A DNA stretch of 43,418 nucleotides from DASRHY01 sp046765875. GTDB taxonomy: Bacteria > Actinomycetota > Actinomycetes > Propionibacteriales > Kribbellaceae. Positions 15,696-23,593 of this stretch are shown here, piece after piece; position 1 is the first letter of the stretch, and every line of letters starts with the position of its first letter. The stretch is from the NCBI GenBank assembly GCA_046765875.1, contig JBKPSJ010000308.1, positions 1-43,418 on the forward strand. Reading direction: 5' to 3'. Below the pieces are notes generated by a model that searched no databases, was not told where the DNA came from, and saw only the letters and a list, made by a program, of their open reading frames with translations. A program made the position numbers and the translations under genes.

Positions 15696-15727
15696 ATCCT
15701 TTACCTGTGGCTTCCAAAGTAAAGGAT
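15696..15727. promoter_or_regulatory. inverted repeat over the VapB-type start codon
   Basis: ATCCTTTAC at 15696-15704 and GTAAAGGAT at 15719-15727 are perfect 9-bp arms with 14 bases between them, and the GTG start (15707) lies between the arms. A GGATATCC palindrome (15692-15699) overlaps the left arm. This is the expected place for toxin-antitoxin autoregulation, or for an mRNA hairpin masking the start. Confidence 0.6.
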
Positions 15728-15970
15728 GACTCCGGACCGCGGCGCACGAAGGTCAGCAGCAAGAACCAGGTCACGCTGCCGGTCTCCGTACTCGACGCCG
15801 CGAACGTCCGGTCCGGTGACGTCCTCGAGGTCGTTGCCGACGGTGACGGCGTGGTCAGGCTGCGCCGGGTGCGCGACCCATGGTGGGAGGCGTTCGAGCA
15901 ACTTCGCGGGTCCGTACCAGGCGCCCGGCGTGCCGACATCGACGAACTGAGGGACGAGTGGGAGCGGTAG
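15707..15970 (+). CDS. vapB: AbrB/MazE-type antitoxin (VapB)
   Basis: 87 residues from a GTG at 15707. RRTKVSSKNQVTLPVSVLDAANVRSGDVLEVVADGDGVVRLRRV is the swapped-hairpin AbrB/MazE/SpoVT DNA-binding domain (K-x-Q-V-T-L-P then G-D-x-L-E). The acidic, Trp-rich tail (PWWEAFEQLRGSV, then DIDELRDEWER) is the usual toxin-binding segment. Its stop codon overlaps the PIN toxin gene by 13 bases. The antitoxin probably represses its own promoter together with the toxin through the inverted repeat that spans its start. Confidence 0.88.
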   Translation: MASKVKDDSGPRRTKVSSKNQVTLPVSVLDAANVRSGDVLEVVADGDGVVRLRRVRDPWWEAFEQLRGSVPGARRADIDELRDEWER

Positions 15971-16359
15971 TCCTGGACGCGAGCGTGGTGATCGGGCTGC
16001 TCGACCGTGCGGACGCGTTGCACGAGGCGTCCGCCGCGGCGATCGCGGATCACCGGCACGCGTCCAACTCTTTCGTGCTGCCGGCGACCGTGCTGGCCGA
16101 GACCCTGGTCGCAACCGCACGGCAGCGGCCGTCCCGCCTGCACGATGTCAGGGATCTGCTCGACTCGTTGTTCGGTCCGGTGCGAGCCGTCGACGAGGCG
16201 GTCGCGCTCGAGGCCGCCCGGCTCGGCGCCAGGCACAAGTCGCTGCGGCTCCCCGATGCGCTCGTCGTCGCGACGGGCGTCGTAGACGACGCATCCGAGA
16301 TCCTGACCGCCGACCGGCGGCTGGCGCGAGCCGACCGACGTGTGAGGGTGCTGCCATGA
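15958..16359 (+). CDS. vapC: PIN-domain toxin ribonuclease (VapC)
   Basis: 133 residues from a GTG at 15958 inside the antitoxin's last codons. The four acidic PIN residues are visible: Asp in VVLDASVVIGLL, Glu in VLAETLVATA, Asp in LRLPDALVVATG and Asp in ILTADRRLARA. VapC toxins are Mg-dependent endoribonucleases that often cut tRNA or rRNA and are blocked by VapB. The stop overlaps the next gene's start by four bases, which ties a metabolic gene to the toxin-antitoxin message. Confidence 0.9.
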   Translation: MGAVVLDASVVIGLLDRADALHEASAAAIADHRHASNSFVLPATVLAETLVATARQRPSRLHDVRDLLDSLFGPVRAVDEAVALEAARLGARHKSLRLPDALVVATGVVDDASEILTADRRLARADRRVRVLP

Positions 16360-17459
16360 CGGAGATGGACGTGCGGACGGTGCTGGTCCATGGGGGGCGG
16401 CCGGGGCGGGAGGCTGATGCTCCGGTGGGACCTGCGGTGACGTTCACGTCGACGTACCACGCCGGCGGGGAGATCGGGTACGGGCGGTTCGGGAATCCGA
16501 CCTGGAGTGCCTTCGAGGACGTGATCGGGGATTTGGAGGGCGGGCAGGCGCTCGCGTTCGCCTCTGGGATGGGGGCCACCGCGGCGGTGTTCGATCTGGT
16601 GCCGGTCGGCGGGCGGATCGTCGCGCCGCGCCACGCGTACAGCGGCTCGCTCGGGTTGCTCGACCGGCGGGCTGCCACGGGGAGGATCGCGCTCGAGCGG
16701 GTCGACATCGCCGACACGGCCGCGGTTGCGAAGGCGATGCCGGGCGCAGCGCTGCTGTGGGCCGAGTCTCCGACCAATCCGGCGATCGAGGTCGCCGATC
16801 TCGCCGCCATCACCGCGGCCGCCCATGCGGAGGGCGCGATCGTTGCCGTCGACAACACGTTCGCCACTCCCCTGCTCCAGCGCCCGTTCGACTTCGGCGC
16901 CGACATCGTGGTGCACTCCGCGACCAAGTTCCTGTCCGGGCATTCCGACCTACTGCTCGGTGTGCTGGTCAGCCGGGACCACCGGTACGACGATCTGGCG
17001 GCCCGGCGCCGCGACTCGGGCGCGATCCCGGGCCCGATGGAGACGTGGCTCGCGTTACGGGGCGTACGGACGCTGGCGCTACGGCTCGAACGGGCACAGC
17101 AGAACGCGGCGATCCTCGCCGACCGGCTGTCAGGCGATCCGCGCATCTCGCGGGTCCGGTACCCCGGTCTGATGACCGATCCCGGGTACGAGCTGGCGAG
17201 CCGGCAGATGAAGGGGTACGGCGCGATGCTTGCCGTCGAGGTGGCCGGCGGTGCCGAGGCGGCGCAGCGGGTATGCGAGAACGTCCGGCTCTGGATCCAC
17301 GCCACCAGCCTGGGCGGCGTCGAGTCGATGCTCGAACGCCGCCGCCGCTGGCCGGCCGAGGCCGAGACCATCCCCGAGGACCTGCTGCGGCTCTCGGTCG
17401 GGATCGAGCACGTCGAGGACCTGTGGAGCGACCTCGACCAGGCCATGGATACGGCCTAG
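16356..17459 (+). CDS. cystathionine gamma-synthase/lyase-family PLP enzyme
   Basis: 367 residues. TFTSTYHAGGEIGYGRFGNPTWSAFEDVIGDLEGG near residues 29-63 and SGMGATAAVF near 70 are family hallmarks. DNTFATPLLQRPFDFGADIVVHSATKFLSGHSD near 169-201 contains the PLP lysine (SATKF). Members do gamma-replacement or gamma-elimination in methionine/cysteine interconversion. Specificity within the family cannot be told. It overlaps the VapC gene by four bases and ends convergently, overlapping the isomerase gene's stop. A sulfur-amino-acid role near a CoM-like cluster is worth noting, but about 10 kb and several unrelated genes separate them. Confidence 0.9.
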   Translation: MTEMDVRTVLVHGGRPGREADAPVGPAVTFTSTYHAGGEIGYGRFGNPTWSAFEDVIGDLEGGQALAFASGMGATAAVFDLVPVGGRIVAPRHAYSGSLGLLDRRAATGRIALERVDIADTAAVAKAMPGAALLWAESPTNPAIEVADLAAITAAAHAEGAIVAVDNTFATPLLQRPFDFGADIVVHSATKFLSGHSDLLLGVLVSRDHRYDDLAARRRDSGAIPGPMETWLALRGVRTLALRLERAQQNAAILADRLSGDPRISRVRYPGLMTDPGYELASRQMKGYGAMLAVEVAGGAEAAQRVCENVRLWIHATSLGGVESMLERRRRWPAEAETIPEDLLRLSVGIEHVEDLWSDLDQAMDTA

Positions 17460-18463
17460 TTGTCGGTTGAGAAGGCCGAGTCGAACGCGGCCGCGGGCTT
17501 GTCGAAGGCGAGCCGGCGGACGTAGTCGACCGCCTCGGCGGCACCGACCGTACGCTCCATCCCGGCGTCCTCCCACTCGATCGAGATCGGCCCGTCGTAC
17601 CCGATCGAGTTCAGCACCCGGAAGCAGTCCTCCCAGGCCACGTCGCCGTGCCCGGTGGAGACGAAGTCCCAGCCGCGGCGCGGGTCGCCCCACGGCAGGT
17701 GCGACGACATCCGACCGTTGCGGCCGTTGCCCATCCGCTTGCGGGTGTCCTTGCAGTCCACGTGGTAGATCCGGTCACGGAAGTCCCACAGGAACCCGGC
17801 CGGGTCGATGTCCTGCCAGACCATGTGGCTCGGGTCCCAGTTCAGCCCGAACGCCTCCCGGTCGCCCACGGCTTCCAGCGCCCGCACCGTGGTCCAGTAG
17901 TCGTACGCGATCTCGCCGGGGTGCACCTCGTGCGCGAACCTCACACCCTCGTTGTCGAACACGTCGAGGATGGGGTTCCAGCGTTCGGCGAAGTCCTCAT
18001 ACCCGCCCTCGATGACGGAGGCAGGCACCGGCGGGAACATCGCGACGTACTGCCAGATCTTCGAACCGGTGAAGCCGACCACCACCTCGACGCCGAACGC
18101 GCGTGCCGCCCTGGCGGTATCGGCGAGTTCGGCCGCGGCCCGCTGCCGTACGCCCTCGGGGTCCCCGTCGCCCCACACCCGCGCGGGGATGATCGCCTGA
18201 TGCCGGAAGTCGATCGGGTCGTCGCAGACAGCCTGGCCGACCAAATGGTTCGAGATCGCCCAGGCCTTCAGGCCGTGCCGGTGCAGGATCTCCTTGCGGC
18301 CGGCTACATACGCCGGGTCGTCGAGCGCCTGCCGTACGTCGAAGTGGTCGCCGTTGCAGGCGATCTCCACACCGTCGTACCCCCACGACGCGGCCATCGA
18401 GCAGACCTCCTCGAACGGCAGGTCCGCCCACTGGCCGGTGAACAGGGTGATCGCGCGGGGCAT
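17456..18463 (-). CDS. sugar phosphate isomerase/epimerase (xylose-isomerase-like TIM barrel)
   Basis: 335 residues. The start ITLFTGQWADLPFEEVCSMAASWGYDGVEIACNGDHF is the usual first strands of AP-endonuclease-2-fold isomerases. Metal ligands are apparent in RFAHEVHPGEIAYD, GLNWDPSHMVWQ, IYHVDCKDT and GPISIEWEDAGMER. Family members epimerise or isomerise sugars, inosose or hydroxypyruvate. It is downstream of the Gfo/Idh oxidoreductase (11-base gap) and both are divergent from a ROK regulator, so these look like a small sugar or cyclitol catabolic operon. Confidence 0.9.
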   Translation of the reverse strand: MPRAITLFTGQWADLPFEEVCSMAASWGYDGVEIACNGDHFDVRQALDDPAYVAGRKEILHRHGLKAWAISNHLVGQAVCDDPIDFRHQAIIPARVWGDGDPEGVRQRAAAELADTARAARAFGVEVVVGFTGSKIWQYVAMFPPVPASVIEGGYEDFAERWNPILDVFDNEGVRFAHEVHPGEIAYDYWTTVRALEAVGDREAFGLNWDPSHMVWQDIDPAGFLWDFRDRIYHVDCKDTRKRMGNGRNGRMSSHLPWGDPRRGWDFVSTGHGDVAWEDCFRVLNSIGYDGPISIEWEDAGMERTVGAAEAVDYVRRLAFDKPAAAFDSAFSTDN

Positions 18464-18474
18464 CGCCGTCTCCT

Positions 18475-19563
18475 CTACGAGTTGGTCGGTACGTCGGTCC
18501 AGGCGCCATCGGCAGCCGCCGAAGCGAGTACGGCGTCGACGACCCGTGCCGAGCGAGCGCCGTCGGTGAACAGCGGCAGCCCGTCCGGGTCATCGCCACG
18601 CGCGGCGGCATAGCTGTCGGCCACGAACGAGTTGAACGCGTCCTGGTAGCCCTGTGCGTGCCCCGGCGGCAGCGAGTTCACCCGGGCAGCGGGCGGGCTG
18701 AGGGTCGCGGGATCACGTACGAGCAGCCGGCTCTCGTCGCGGCGGCCGAGCCACAACCGGTCCGGGTCCTCCTGGTCGAACGCGAGGCTCGCGTCGGTAC
18801 CGGACACCTCCAGGTACAGCCGGTTCTTCCGTCCGGCCGCGACCTGACTCACGACGAGAGTTCCGAGTACGCCGGACGCGGTGCGGAAGTGTGCCGTGGC
18901 GAGGTCCTCGGTCCGTACGGCCCGTCCGCAACGCTCGTCGCGGATTGTCCTGGTCAGCGCACTAACGCGCGCGATCCGGTCGCCGGTGACGAACTCGGTC
19001 AGGTCGCACCAGTGCGAGCCGATGTCGGCGAACGCCCGGGACGGCCCGCCAGCCTCGTCGTCGACCCGCCAGTTGTCGTCGGCGGCGTCCGCGAGCCAGT
19101 CCTGCAGATAGCTGCCGTGGACGGTGCTGATGATGCCGGGCCGGCCGGTCGCGACCCGGGCGCGCATCTCGCGGACCATCGGGTGGTACCGGTACACGAA
19201 CGGCACGGTCCCGGCCTTGCCCGCGTCCCGCGCCGCTTGGACCAGCCGGTCCGCATCGGCCGCGGACGTGGCCAGCGGCTTCTCGCAGACGACATGTTTG
19301 CCCGCGGCAAGCGCTGCCGTCGTCACCGGGAGGTGCTGCGCGTTCGGCCTACAGACGTGGAGGACGTCCAGGTCCTGGGCCAGCAGGTCGTCCAGGCTCG
19401 CGTACCCGGACTCGGCACCGGTGGCCGCTGCCGCCGCGCCGGCCCGGTCCGGGCTCGACCCGATGGCTCCGACGATCCGGGCGCCGGCCACGCGGGCCGC
19501 GTGCGCGTGCACCCTGCCCATGAACCCGCCGCCGACGATCCCGATCCGCGTGAGTGGGAGCAT
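18475..19563 (-). CDS. Gfo/Idh/MocA-family NAD(P)-dependent oxidoreductase
   Basis: 362 residues from the ATG at 19563. RIGIVGGGFMGRVHAHAARVAGARIVGAIGSSP is the N-terminal Rossmann motif (G-x-G-x-M-G), and VVCEKPLATSAADADRLVQAA near residue 92 holds the E-K-P motif of the family. GGPSRAFADIGSHWCDLTEFVTG near residue 172 carries the G-x-H-W/D substrate-site motif. It oxidises a hydroxyl of a sugar or inositol-like substrate. The isomerase at 17456-18463 follows in the same operon. The promoter is shared with the divergent ROK gene. Confidence 0.92.
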   Translation of the reverse strand: MLPLTRIGIVGGGFMGRVHAHAARVAGARIVGAIGSSPDRAGAAAAATGAESGYASLDDLLAQDLDVLHVCRPNAQHLPVTTAALAAGKHVVCEKPLATSAADADRLVQAARDAGKAGTVPFVYRYHPMVREMRARVATGRPGIISTVHGSYLQDWLADAADDNWRVDDEAGGPSRAFADIGSHWCDLTEFVTGDRIARVSALTRTIRDERCGRAVRTEDLATAHFRTASGVLGTLVVSQVAAGRKNRLYLEVSGTDASLAFDQEDPDRLWLGRRDESRLLVRDPATLSPPAARVNSLPPGHAQGYQDAFNSFVADSYAAARGDDPDGLPLFTDGARSARVVDAVLASAAADGAWTDVPTNS

Positions 19564-19581
19564 GTCTCGGCACGCTAGGGA

Positions 19582-19630
19582 GACTTCTGCCGCCTGTCAA
19601 GCAAAAGTACGCTTTAGCGGTGCAGAAGTC
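19582..19630. promoter_or_regulatory. nested inverted repeats in the Gfo/Idh-ROK divergent promoter
   Basis: GACTTCTGC (19582-19590) and GCAGAAGTC (19622-19630) are perfect 9-bp arms, centred on a second near-palindrome AAAGTACGCTTT (19604-19615). Both are in the 84-base gap between the two divergent starts. This is a likely operator for the ROK regulator. Confidence 0.6.
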
Positions 19631-19647
19631 GGGTATCGTCCGAGCCG

Positions 19648-20781
19648 ATGAACGAGGCACCCGGCGCGGATGTGCTGCTGCGGCTGCTGCTCGACGGCCG
19701 GCCGCGCACCCGTGCGGAACTGATCGAGCTGAGCGGGCTGGCCCGGTCGACCGTGGCCGGCGGGGTCGACGAGCTGCTCGCGCGGGGCCTGGTGGTGCCG
19801 TCGGGCGAGGCGGCGTCGACCGGCGGCCGGCCGCCGGCCCGGTTCGCGTTCAACCCATCCGCCGGGGTGGTGCTCGCCGCCGATGTCGGCGCCACCCATC
19901 TGGCCGTCGGGCTCACCGACCTGTCCGGCCGGGTCCTCAATAGCGTCTCGACGCCACTCGACATCGCCGAGGGTCCGGCGCGGGTGCTCGGCGCGATCGC
20001 GTCGTACGGCCGAAACCTCCTCGCAGGGGCCGGGCGTACGGAGGCCGACCTCGCCGGCACCGGCGTCGGACTGCCCGGACCGGTCGAGCACTCCACCGGC
20101 CGGCCGAACCATCCGCCGATCATGCCCGGCTGGGACGAGTACGACGTGGTGGACCACCTCACCGCGGAACTGGGCGGCGAGGTTCTGGTCGACAACGACG
20201 TGAACATCATGGCGCTGGGCGAGTACGCGACCGCCTATCCCGAGGTACGCCACCTGATGTTCGTGAAGGTGGCGACGGGGATCGGCGCCGGCATCATCAG
20301 TGACGGCCGGCTGCACCGCGGCGCGCAGGGCGCGGCCGGCGACCTCGGCCATGTGCAGACACCGTCCGGTAGCGACGTCGTGTGCCGGTGCGGCAACACC
20401 GGCTGCCTGGAGGCGATCGCCAGCGGGGCCGCGGTCGCGCAAGAACTTCGCGCCCAGGGCATCGAGGCGTCGAGCAGTGCCGACGTGGTCGGCCTGGTCC
20501 GGGGCGGCAACGCGTCAGCGACCGCCGCGGTACGCCAGGCCGGCCGCGAGATCGGTACCGTACTGGCGGCGTGCGTCAGCCTGCTGAACCCCTCGGTGAT
20601 CGTGATCGGCGGCTCACTGGCGCAGGCCGGTGACAGCCTGCTGGCCGGGGTTCGCGAGGTCGTATACGGACGGTCCTTGCCGCTGGCAACGAACGACCTG
20701 CGGATCGTCACCTCGCGGGCCGGCGCCGAGGCGGGTCTGATCGGCGCCGCGACGATGGTGATCCAGCACGCCTTGTATTAG
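19648..20781 (+). CDS. ROK-family transcriptional regulator
   Basis: 377 residues. Residues 8-60 form a winged helix (RTRAELIELSGLARSTVAGGVDELLARGLV), followed by the ROK ATP/sugar kinase fold. VVLAADVGATHLAVGLTD is the phosphate-1 motif, GVGLPGPV and VDNDVNIMALGEY (about 178-191) are catalytic-region motifs, and GAAGDLGHVQT with CRCGNTGCLEAIAS (about 230-257) is the zinc-binding ROK signature. It probably represses the divergent Gfo/Idh-isomerase operon in response to a sugar. The end is convergent with gpsA and overlaps its stop by four bases. Confidence 0.92.
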   Translation: MNEAPGADVLLRLLLDGRPRTRAELIELSGLARSTVAGGVDELLARGLVVPSGEAASTGGRPPARFAFNPSAGVVLAADVGATHLAVGLTDLSGRVLNSVSTPLDIAEGPARVLGAIASYGRNLLAGAGRTEADLAGTGVGLPGPVEHSTGRPNHPPIMPGWDEYDVVDHLTAELGGEVLVDNDVNIMALGEYATAYPEVRHLMFVKVATGIGAGIISDGRLHRGAQGAAGDLGHVQTPSGSDVVCRCGNTGCLEAIASGAAVAQELRAQGIEASSSADVVGLVRGGNASATAAVRQAGREIGTVLAACVSLLNPSVIVIGGSLAQAGDSLLAGVREVVYGRSLPLATNDLRIVTSRAGAEAGLIGAATMVIQHALY

Positions 20782-21785
20782 GCCCAGCGTTCGGACTTGG
20801 CGGACCTGGAGATCAGACTGACCAGCATGTCCTTCGGGGTCATATCGCCGGCGACCACCTTGGTGACGTGCTCGACGATCGGCATCTCGACGTCGTGGTT
20901 GTGCGCGAGGGCTGTGATCGAGGCGCAGGACTTGACTCCCTCGGCGACCTGACGGGTACCGCCGAGGATCTCCTCGACCGACATCCCCCTGCCGAGCTTC
21001 TCCCCGAAGGTCCGGTTGCGCGACAACGGCGACGAGCAGGTCGCGACCAGGTCACCCAGTCCGGCCAGGCCGGAGAAGGTCATCTCGTCGGCACCGAGAG
21101 CCGTGCCGAGCCGGGCGGTCTCGACCAGTCCGCGGGTGATCACCGATGCCCGGGCGTTGTCGCCGAACCCGAGCCCGATGGCCATCCCGACCGCCAGCGC
21201 GATCACGTTCTTGGTCGCGCCACCCAGCTCACAGCCGATCACGTCGGTGTTCGTGTACGGCCGGAACGACGGCGAGTGGCAGATCTTCTGCAGCCGGTTC
21301 GCCGTACCCTCGTCCGCGCACGCGACGACACTGGCGGCCGGCTGGCCCTCCGCGATCTCGCGCGCCAGGTTCGGCCCGGACACCACCGCGATCCGGTCGG
21401 CTCCGGCACCGGTGAGCTCGGCGATCACCTCGCTCATCCGTTTGGTCGTACCGACCTCGACACCCTTCATCAGGCTGACGAGCGGCGCCGGTCCGGGCAG
21501 TACGCTGGCCCAGTCGGCCAGGTTCTCGCGCAGCGACTGGCTCGGCACCGCCAGTACCACCGCGTCGGCGCCATCCGCGGCCTTGGCCGGGTCGTGGGTC
21601 GCGCTGATTGGCTCGGGCAACCGGATGCCAGGCATATAGTCGGGGTTCTCGTGCTGGGTGCTGATTGTTTCGCACAGCGACTCGCGCCGGCCCCACATCG
21701 CCACCTCGTTGCCTGCCTCGGCGAGCACCTTGGCGAACGCCGTACCCCACGACCCGGCCCCGAAGACCGCGACCTTGGCGGTCAT
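20778..21785 (-). CDS. gpsA: NAD(P)-dependent glycerol-3-phosphate dehydrogenase
   Basis: 335 residues from an ATG overlapping the plsC stop (ATGA). KVAVFGAGSWGTAFAKVLAEAGNEVAMWGR is the dinucleotide-binding start (G-x-G-x-W-G-T). VSLMKGVEV near residue 103, VSGPNLAREIAEGQPAA near 138 and GGATKNVIALAVGMAIGLGFGDNARASVITRGLVE near 190-225 are the GpsA catalytic regions with the active lysine. It makes sn-glycerol 3-phosphate for phospholipids, in line with plsC next to it. Confidence 0.96.
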   Translation of the reverse strand: MTAKVAVFGAGSWGTAFAKVLAEAGNEVAMWGRRESLCETISTQHENPDYMPGIRLPEPISATHDPAKAADGADAVVLAVPSQSLRENLADWASVLPGPAPLVSLMKGVEVGTTKRMSEVIAELTGAGADRIAVVSGPNLAREIAEGQPAASVVACADEGTANRLQKICHSPSFRPYTNTDVIGCELGGATKNVIALAVGMAIGLGFGDNARASVITRGLVETARLGTALGADEMTFSGLAGLGDLVATCSSPLSRNRTFGEKLGRGMSVEEILGGTRQVAEGVKSCASITALAHNHDVEMPIVEHVTKVVAGDMTPKDMLVSLISRSAKSERWA

Positions 21786-22543
21786 CCCACGCCGCCCTTC
21801 TGTTCGCCGCCGGTGTCTGGGACCTCTTTCGCCTTGGCGGTGCGGGGGTCGAACAGCTCGGTCGGCGGGGTCTCGCCCCGCAGCTCCCCGAGCGCCTCGG
21901 CGATCGCGTGCATGATCGTCGCGGTCGCCTTCTGCAGCAGGTCGGCGGTCAGCGGTTTGCCCTCGTACGCGCTCAGGTCGACCGGCGGCCCGGCCTCGAT
22001 GTGCATCGTCTTGCGCGGCAGCAGGTGGACCCTACGGCTGTACGCCGCGTACACCTCCTGCGGTCCCCACTGGGCGATCGGGATCACCGGGCGGCCGGTG
22101 GTCAGCGCCACCCGGGCGGCACCGGTCTTGCCGGTCATCGGCCACAGGTTCGGGTCCCTGGTGATCGTCCCCTCGGGATAGAAGATCACCGACTCACCGC
22201 GCTCGACCGCTTCGACGGCCGCCTCGAACGCGTGCGCCGCTTCGGTCGACCCGCGCTCCACCGGGATCTGTCCCGCGCTGGTGATGATCTTGCCGAAGAC
22301 CGGGATCTTGAACAGCGACGCCTTTCCCAGATACCGCGGCACCCGCCCCTGCTCATGCATGAAGTGCCCGAGCGCGAGCACGTCGAAGTGCGACACGTGG
22401 TTCGAGGCCACGATGATCCCGCCGGTGCGGGGCACGTTCTCACGACCGCGCCAGTCCCGTTTGGTGGTCAGTAACAGGAACGGCTTGATGATCACGACGA
22501 TGAACCGCCACCAGAACCCCTTGTGCACTCCGCTGTCGGTCAC
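21782..22543 (-). CDS. plsC: 1-acyl-sn-glycerol-3-phosphate acyltransferase
   Basis: 253 residues from a GTG at 22543 with GGAGG four bases upstream. The acyltransferase motifs are all visible: NHVSHFD (H-x4-D, near residue 48), GKASLF/PVFGKIITSAGQIPVERG (near 74-97), FYPEGTITRD (near 119-128) and TGRPVIPIAQWG (near 147). An N-terminal hydrophobic stretch (FIVVIIKPFLLLT) suggests membrane association. It acylates lysophosphatidic acid to phosphatidic acid and is coupled to gpsA. Confidence 0.93.
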   Translation of the reverse strand: MTDSGVHKGFWWRFIVVIIKPFLLLTTKRDWRGRENVPRTGGIIVASNHVSHFDVLALGHFMHEQGRVPRYLGKASLFKIPVFGKIITSAGQIPVERGSTEAAHAFEAAVEAVERGESVIFYPEGTITRDPNLWPMTGKTGAARVALTTGRPVIPIAQWGPQEVYAAYSRRVHLLPRKTMHIEAGPPVDLSAYEGKPLTADLLQKATATIMHAIAEALGELRGETPPTELFDPRTAKAKEVPDTGGEQKGGVG

Positions 22544-22636
22544 ACTGCCTCCTGCTGGGCTCCAGGCGTCCGGCCGGCGGCATCAGGCCGGACGCAACGG
22601 GTGGCTGAACTATCGCTCATGGGAGAATCCTGCCCG

Positions 22637-23293
22637 ATGGCACAGGTAGACAGTCCAGCCTGGACCGTGGTCATCCCGGTCAAGCGCACAGAGATCGCCA
22701 AGAGCCGGCTGGCCGCGGCGTATCCCCGGCACCGGCAGGCCCTCGCCCGCGCGTTCGCCGTCGACACCACCGCCGCCGCGCTTCGGGCCGACGGCGTCGC
22801 CGAGGTTGTCGTGATCACCGATGACGAGGAGGTCGCCGAACAGGTCGCCGACCTCGGCGCCCGGGTCGTACCCGACGAGCCGGACGCGGGTCTCAACCCG
22901 GCCCTGGACCATGCGGCCGATCTGGCCACCCGGTCCGGCCACGGCGTCGCCGCCCTGTCCGCCGACCTGCCGGCGTTGCGCCCGGACGAACTGGCGGCCG
23001 CGCTTCGAGAGTGCGCGCAGCGGCGCAGTTTCGTCGCCGACGCGGCCGGTACCGGAACGACGTTGCTCGGGGTACCGGGCGGCGGCCCGCTCGACCCGCG
23101 ATTCGGGCGGGACTCGGCGGCAGCCCATCTGGTCTCGGGTGCGGCACCGGTCGACCTCGACGACATCGACTCGGTACGCCGCGACGTCGACACCGCAGCC
23201 GATCTGGCCGCGGCCGCACGGCTTGGAGTCGGCCGGCGGACAACTGCGGTGCTGGCGGTTATCGAGTCGGGCCGAGCCGAACGGCTAGCGTGA
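22637..23293 (+). CDS. cofC: phospholactate/phosphoenolpyruvate guanylyltransferase (F420 biosynthesis)
   Basis: 218 residues from the ATG at 22637, with GGGAGAA nine bases upstream. The start WTVVIPVKRTEIAKSRLA is the CofC/FbiD nucleotide-binding pattern (V-I-P-V-K-x-x-x-x-A-K-S-R-L), then VVVITDDEEVAEQ, the GAALSADLPAL type of metal-binding Asp (VAALSADLPALRPDEL) and GTGTTLL near residue 140. It activates 2-phospholactate or, in the mycobacterial form, phosphoenolpyruvate with GTP to begin the F420 side chain. It is divergent from plsC and followed closely by the small cold-shock-like gene. Annotated conservatively as CofC; the actual substrate is not visible from sequence. Confidence 0.92.
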   Translation: MAQVDSPAWTVVIPVKRTEIAKSRLAAAYPRHRQALARAFAVDTTAAALRADGVAEVVVITDDEEVAEQVADLGARVVPDEPDAGLNPALDHAADLATRSGHGVAALSADLPALRPDELAAALRECAQRRSFVADAAGTGTTLLGVPGGGPLDPRFGRDSAAAHLVSGAAPVDLDDIDSVRRDVDTAADLAAAARLGVGRRTTAVLAVIESGRAERLA

Positions 23294-23298
23294 CCCGT

Positions 23299-23505
23299 AT
23301 GCAGGGAACCGTGAGCAGGTTCGACCCGCGGACGCGGGCGGGTGCGGTCCTCACCGACACCGGCATCGAGATCCCCTTCGAACCGGCCGCTCTCGAGGAC
23401 ACCCCGGTACGAATGCTGCGGCCGGGCCAGCGGGTCCGGCTCGACACAACCGGCACCGGCGAGTCGATTGCCATCACCGCCGTGCACTTCATCACCCTTG
23501 CCTGA
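23299..23505 (+). CDS. small cold-shock-domain-like protein
   Basis: 68 residues, five bases after cofC. MQGTVSRFDPRTRAGAVLTDTGIEIPFEPAAL follows the beta-1/beta-2 outline of a cold-shock (OB) domain (G-x-V-x-x-F-D then G-x-V), and MLRPGQRVRLDT resembles the L-x-x-G-x-x-V-x-F strand. The aromatic RNA-binding motifs of true CspA are absent, so nucleic-acid binding is doubtful. It probably shares a transcript with cofC and ends before the strong hairpin at 23532. Confidence 0.65.
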   Translation: MQGTVSRFDPRTRAGAVLTDTGIEIPFEPAALEDTPVRMLRPGQRVRLDTTGTGESIAITAVHFITLA

Positions 23506-23531
23506 GAACGGCCGCATACAAGGCCCCACAT

Positions 23532-23573
23532 ACGAAGAGGCCGGCCACCCCGGAGGGTGGCCGGCCTCTTCGT
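23532..23573. terminator. bidirectional terminator between the cold-shock-like gene and HU
   Basis: A perfect 19-bp stem (23532-23550 with 23555-23573) closes on the tetraloop CGGA. It lies 26 bases after the plus-strand gene and 20 bases after the HU stop on the minus strand, so it can serve both convergent transcripts. It lacks a T-run, as is common in actinobacteria. Confidence 0.88.
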
Positions 23574-23593
23574 GGACCCGGTACGGCGAGTTG

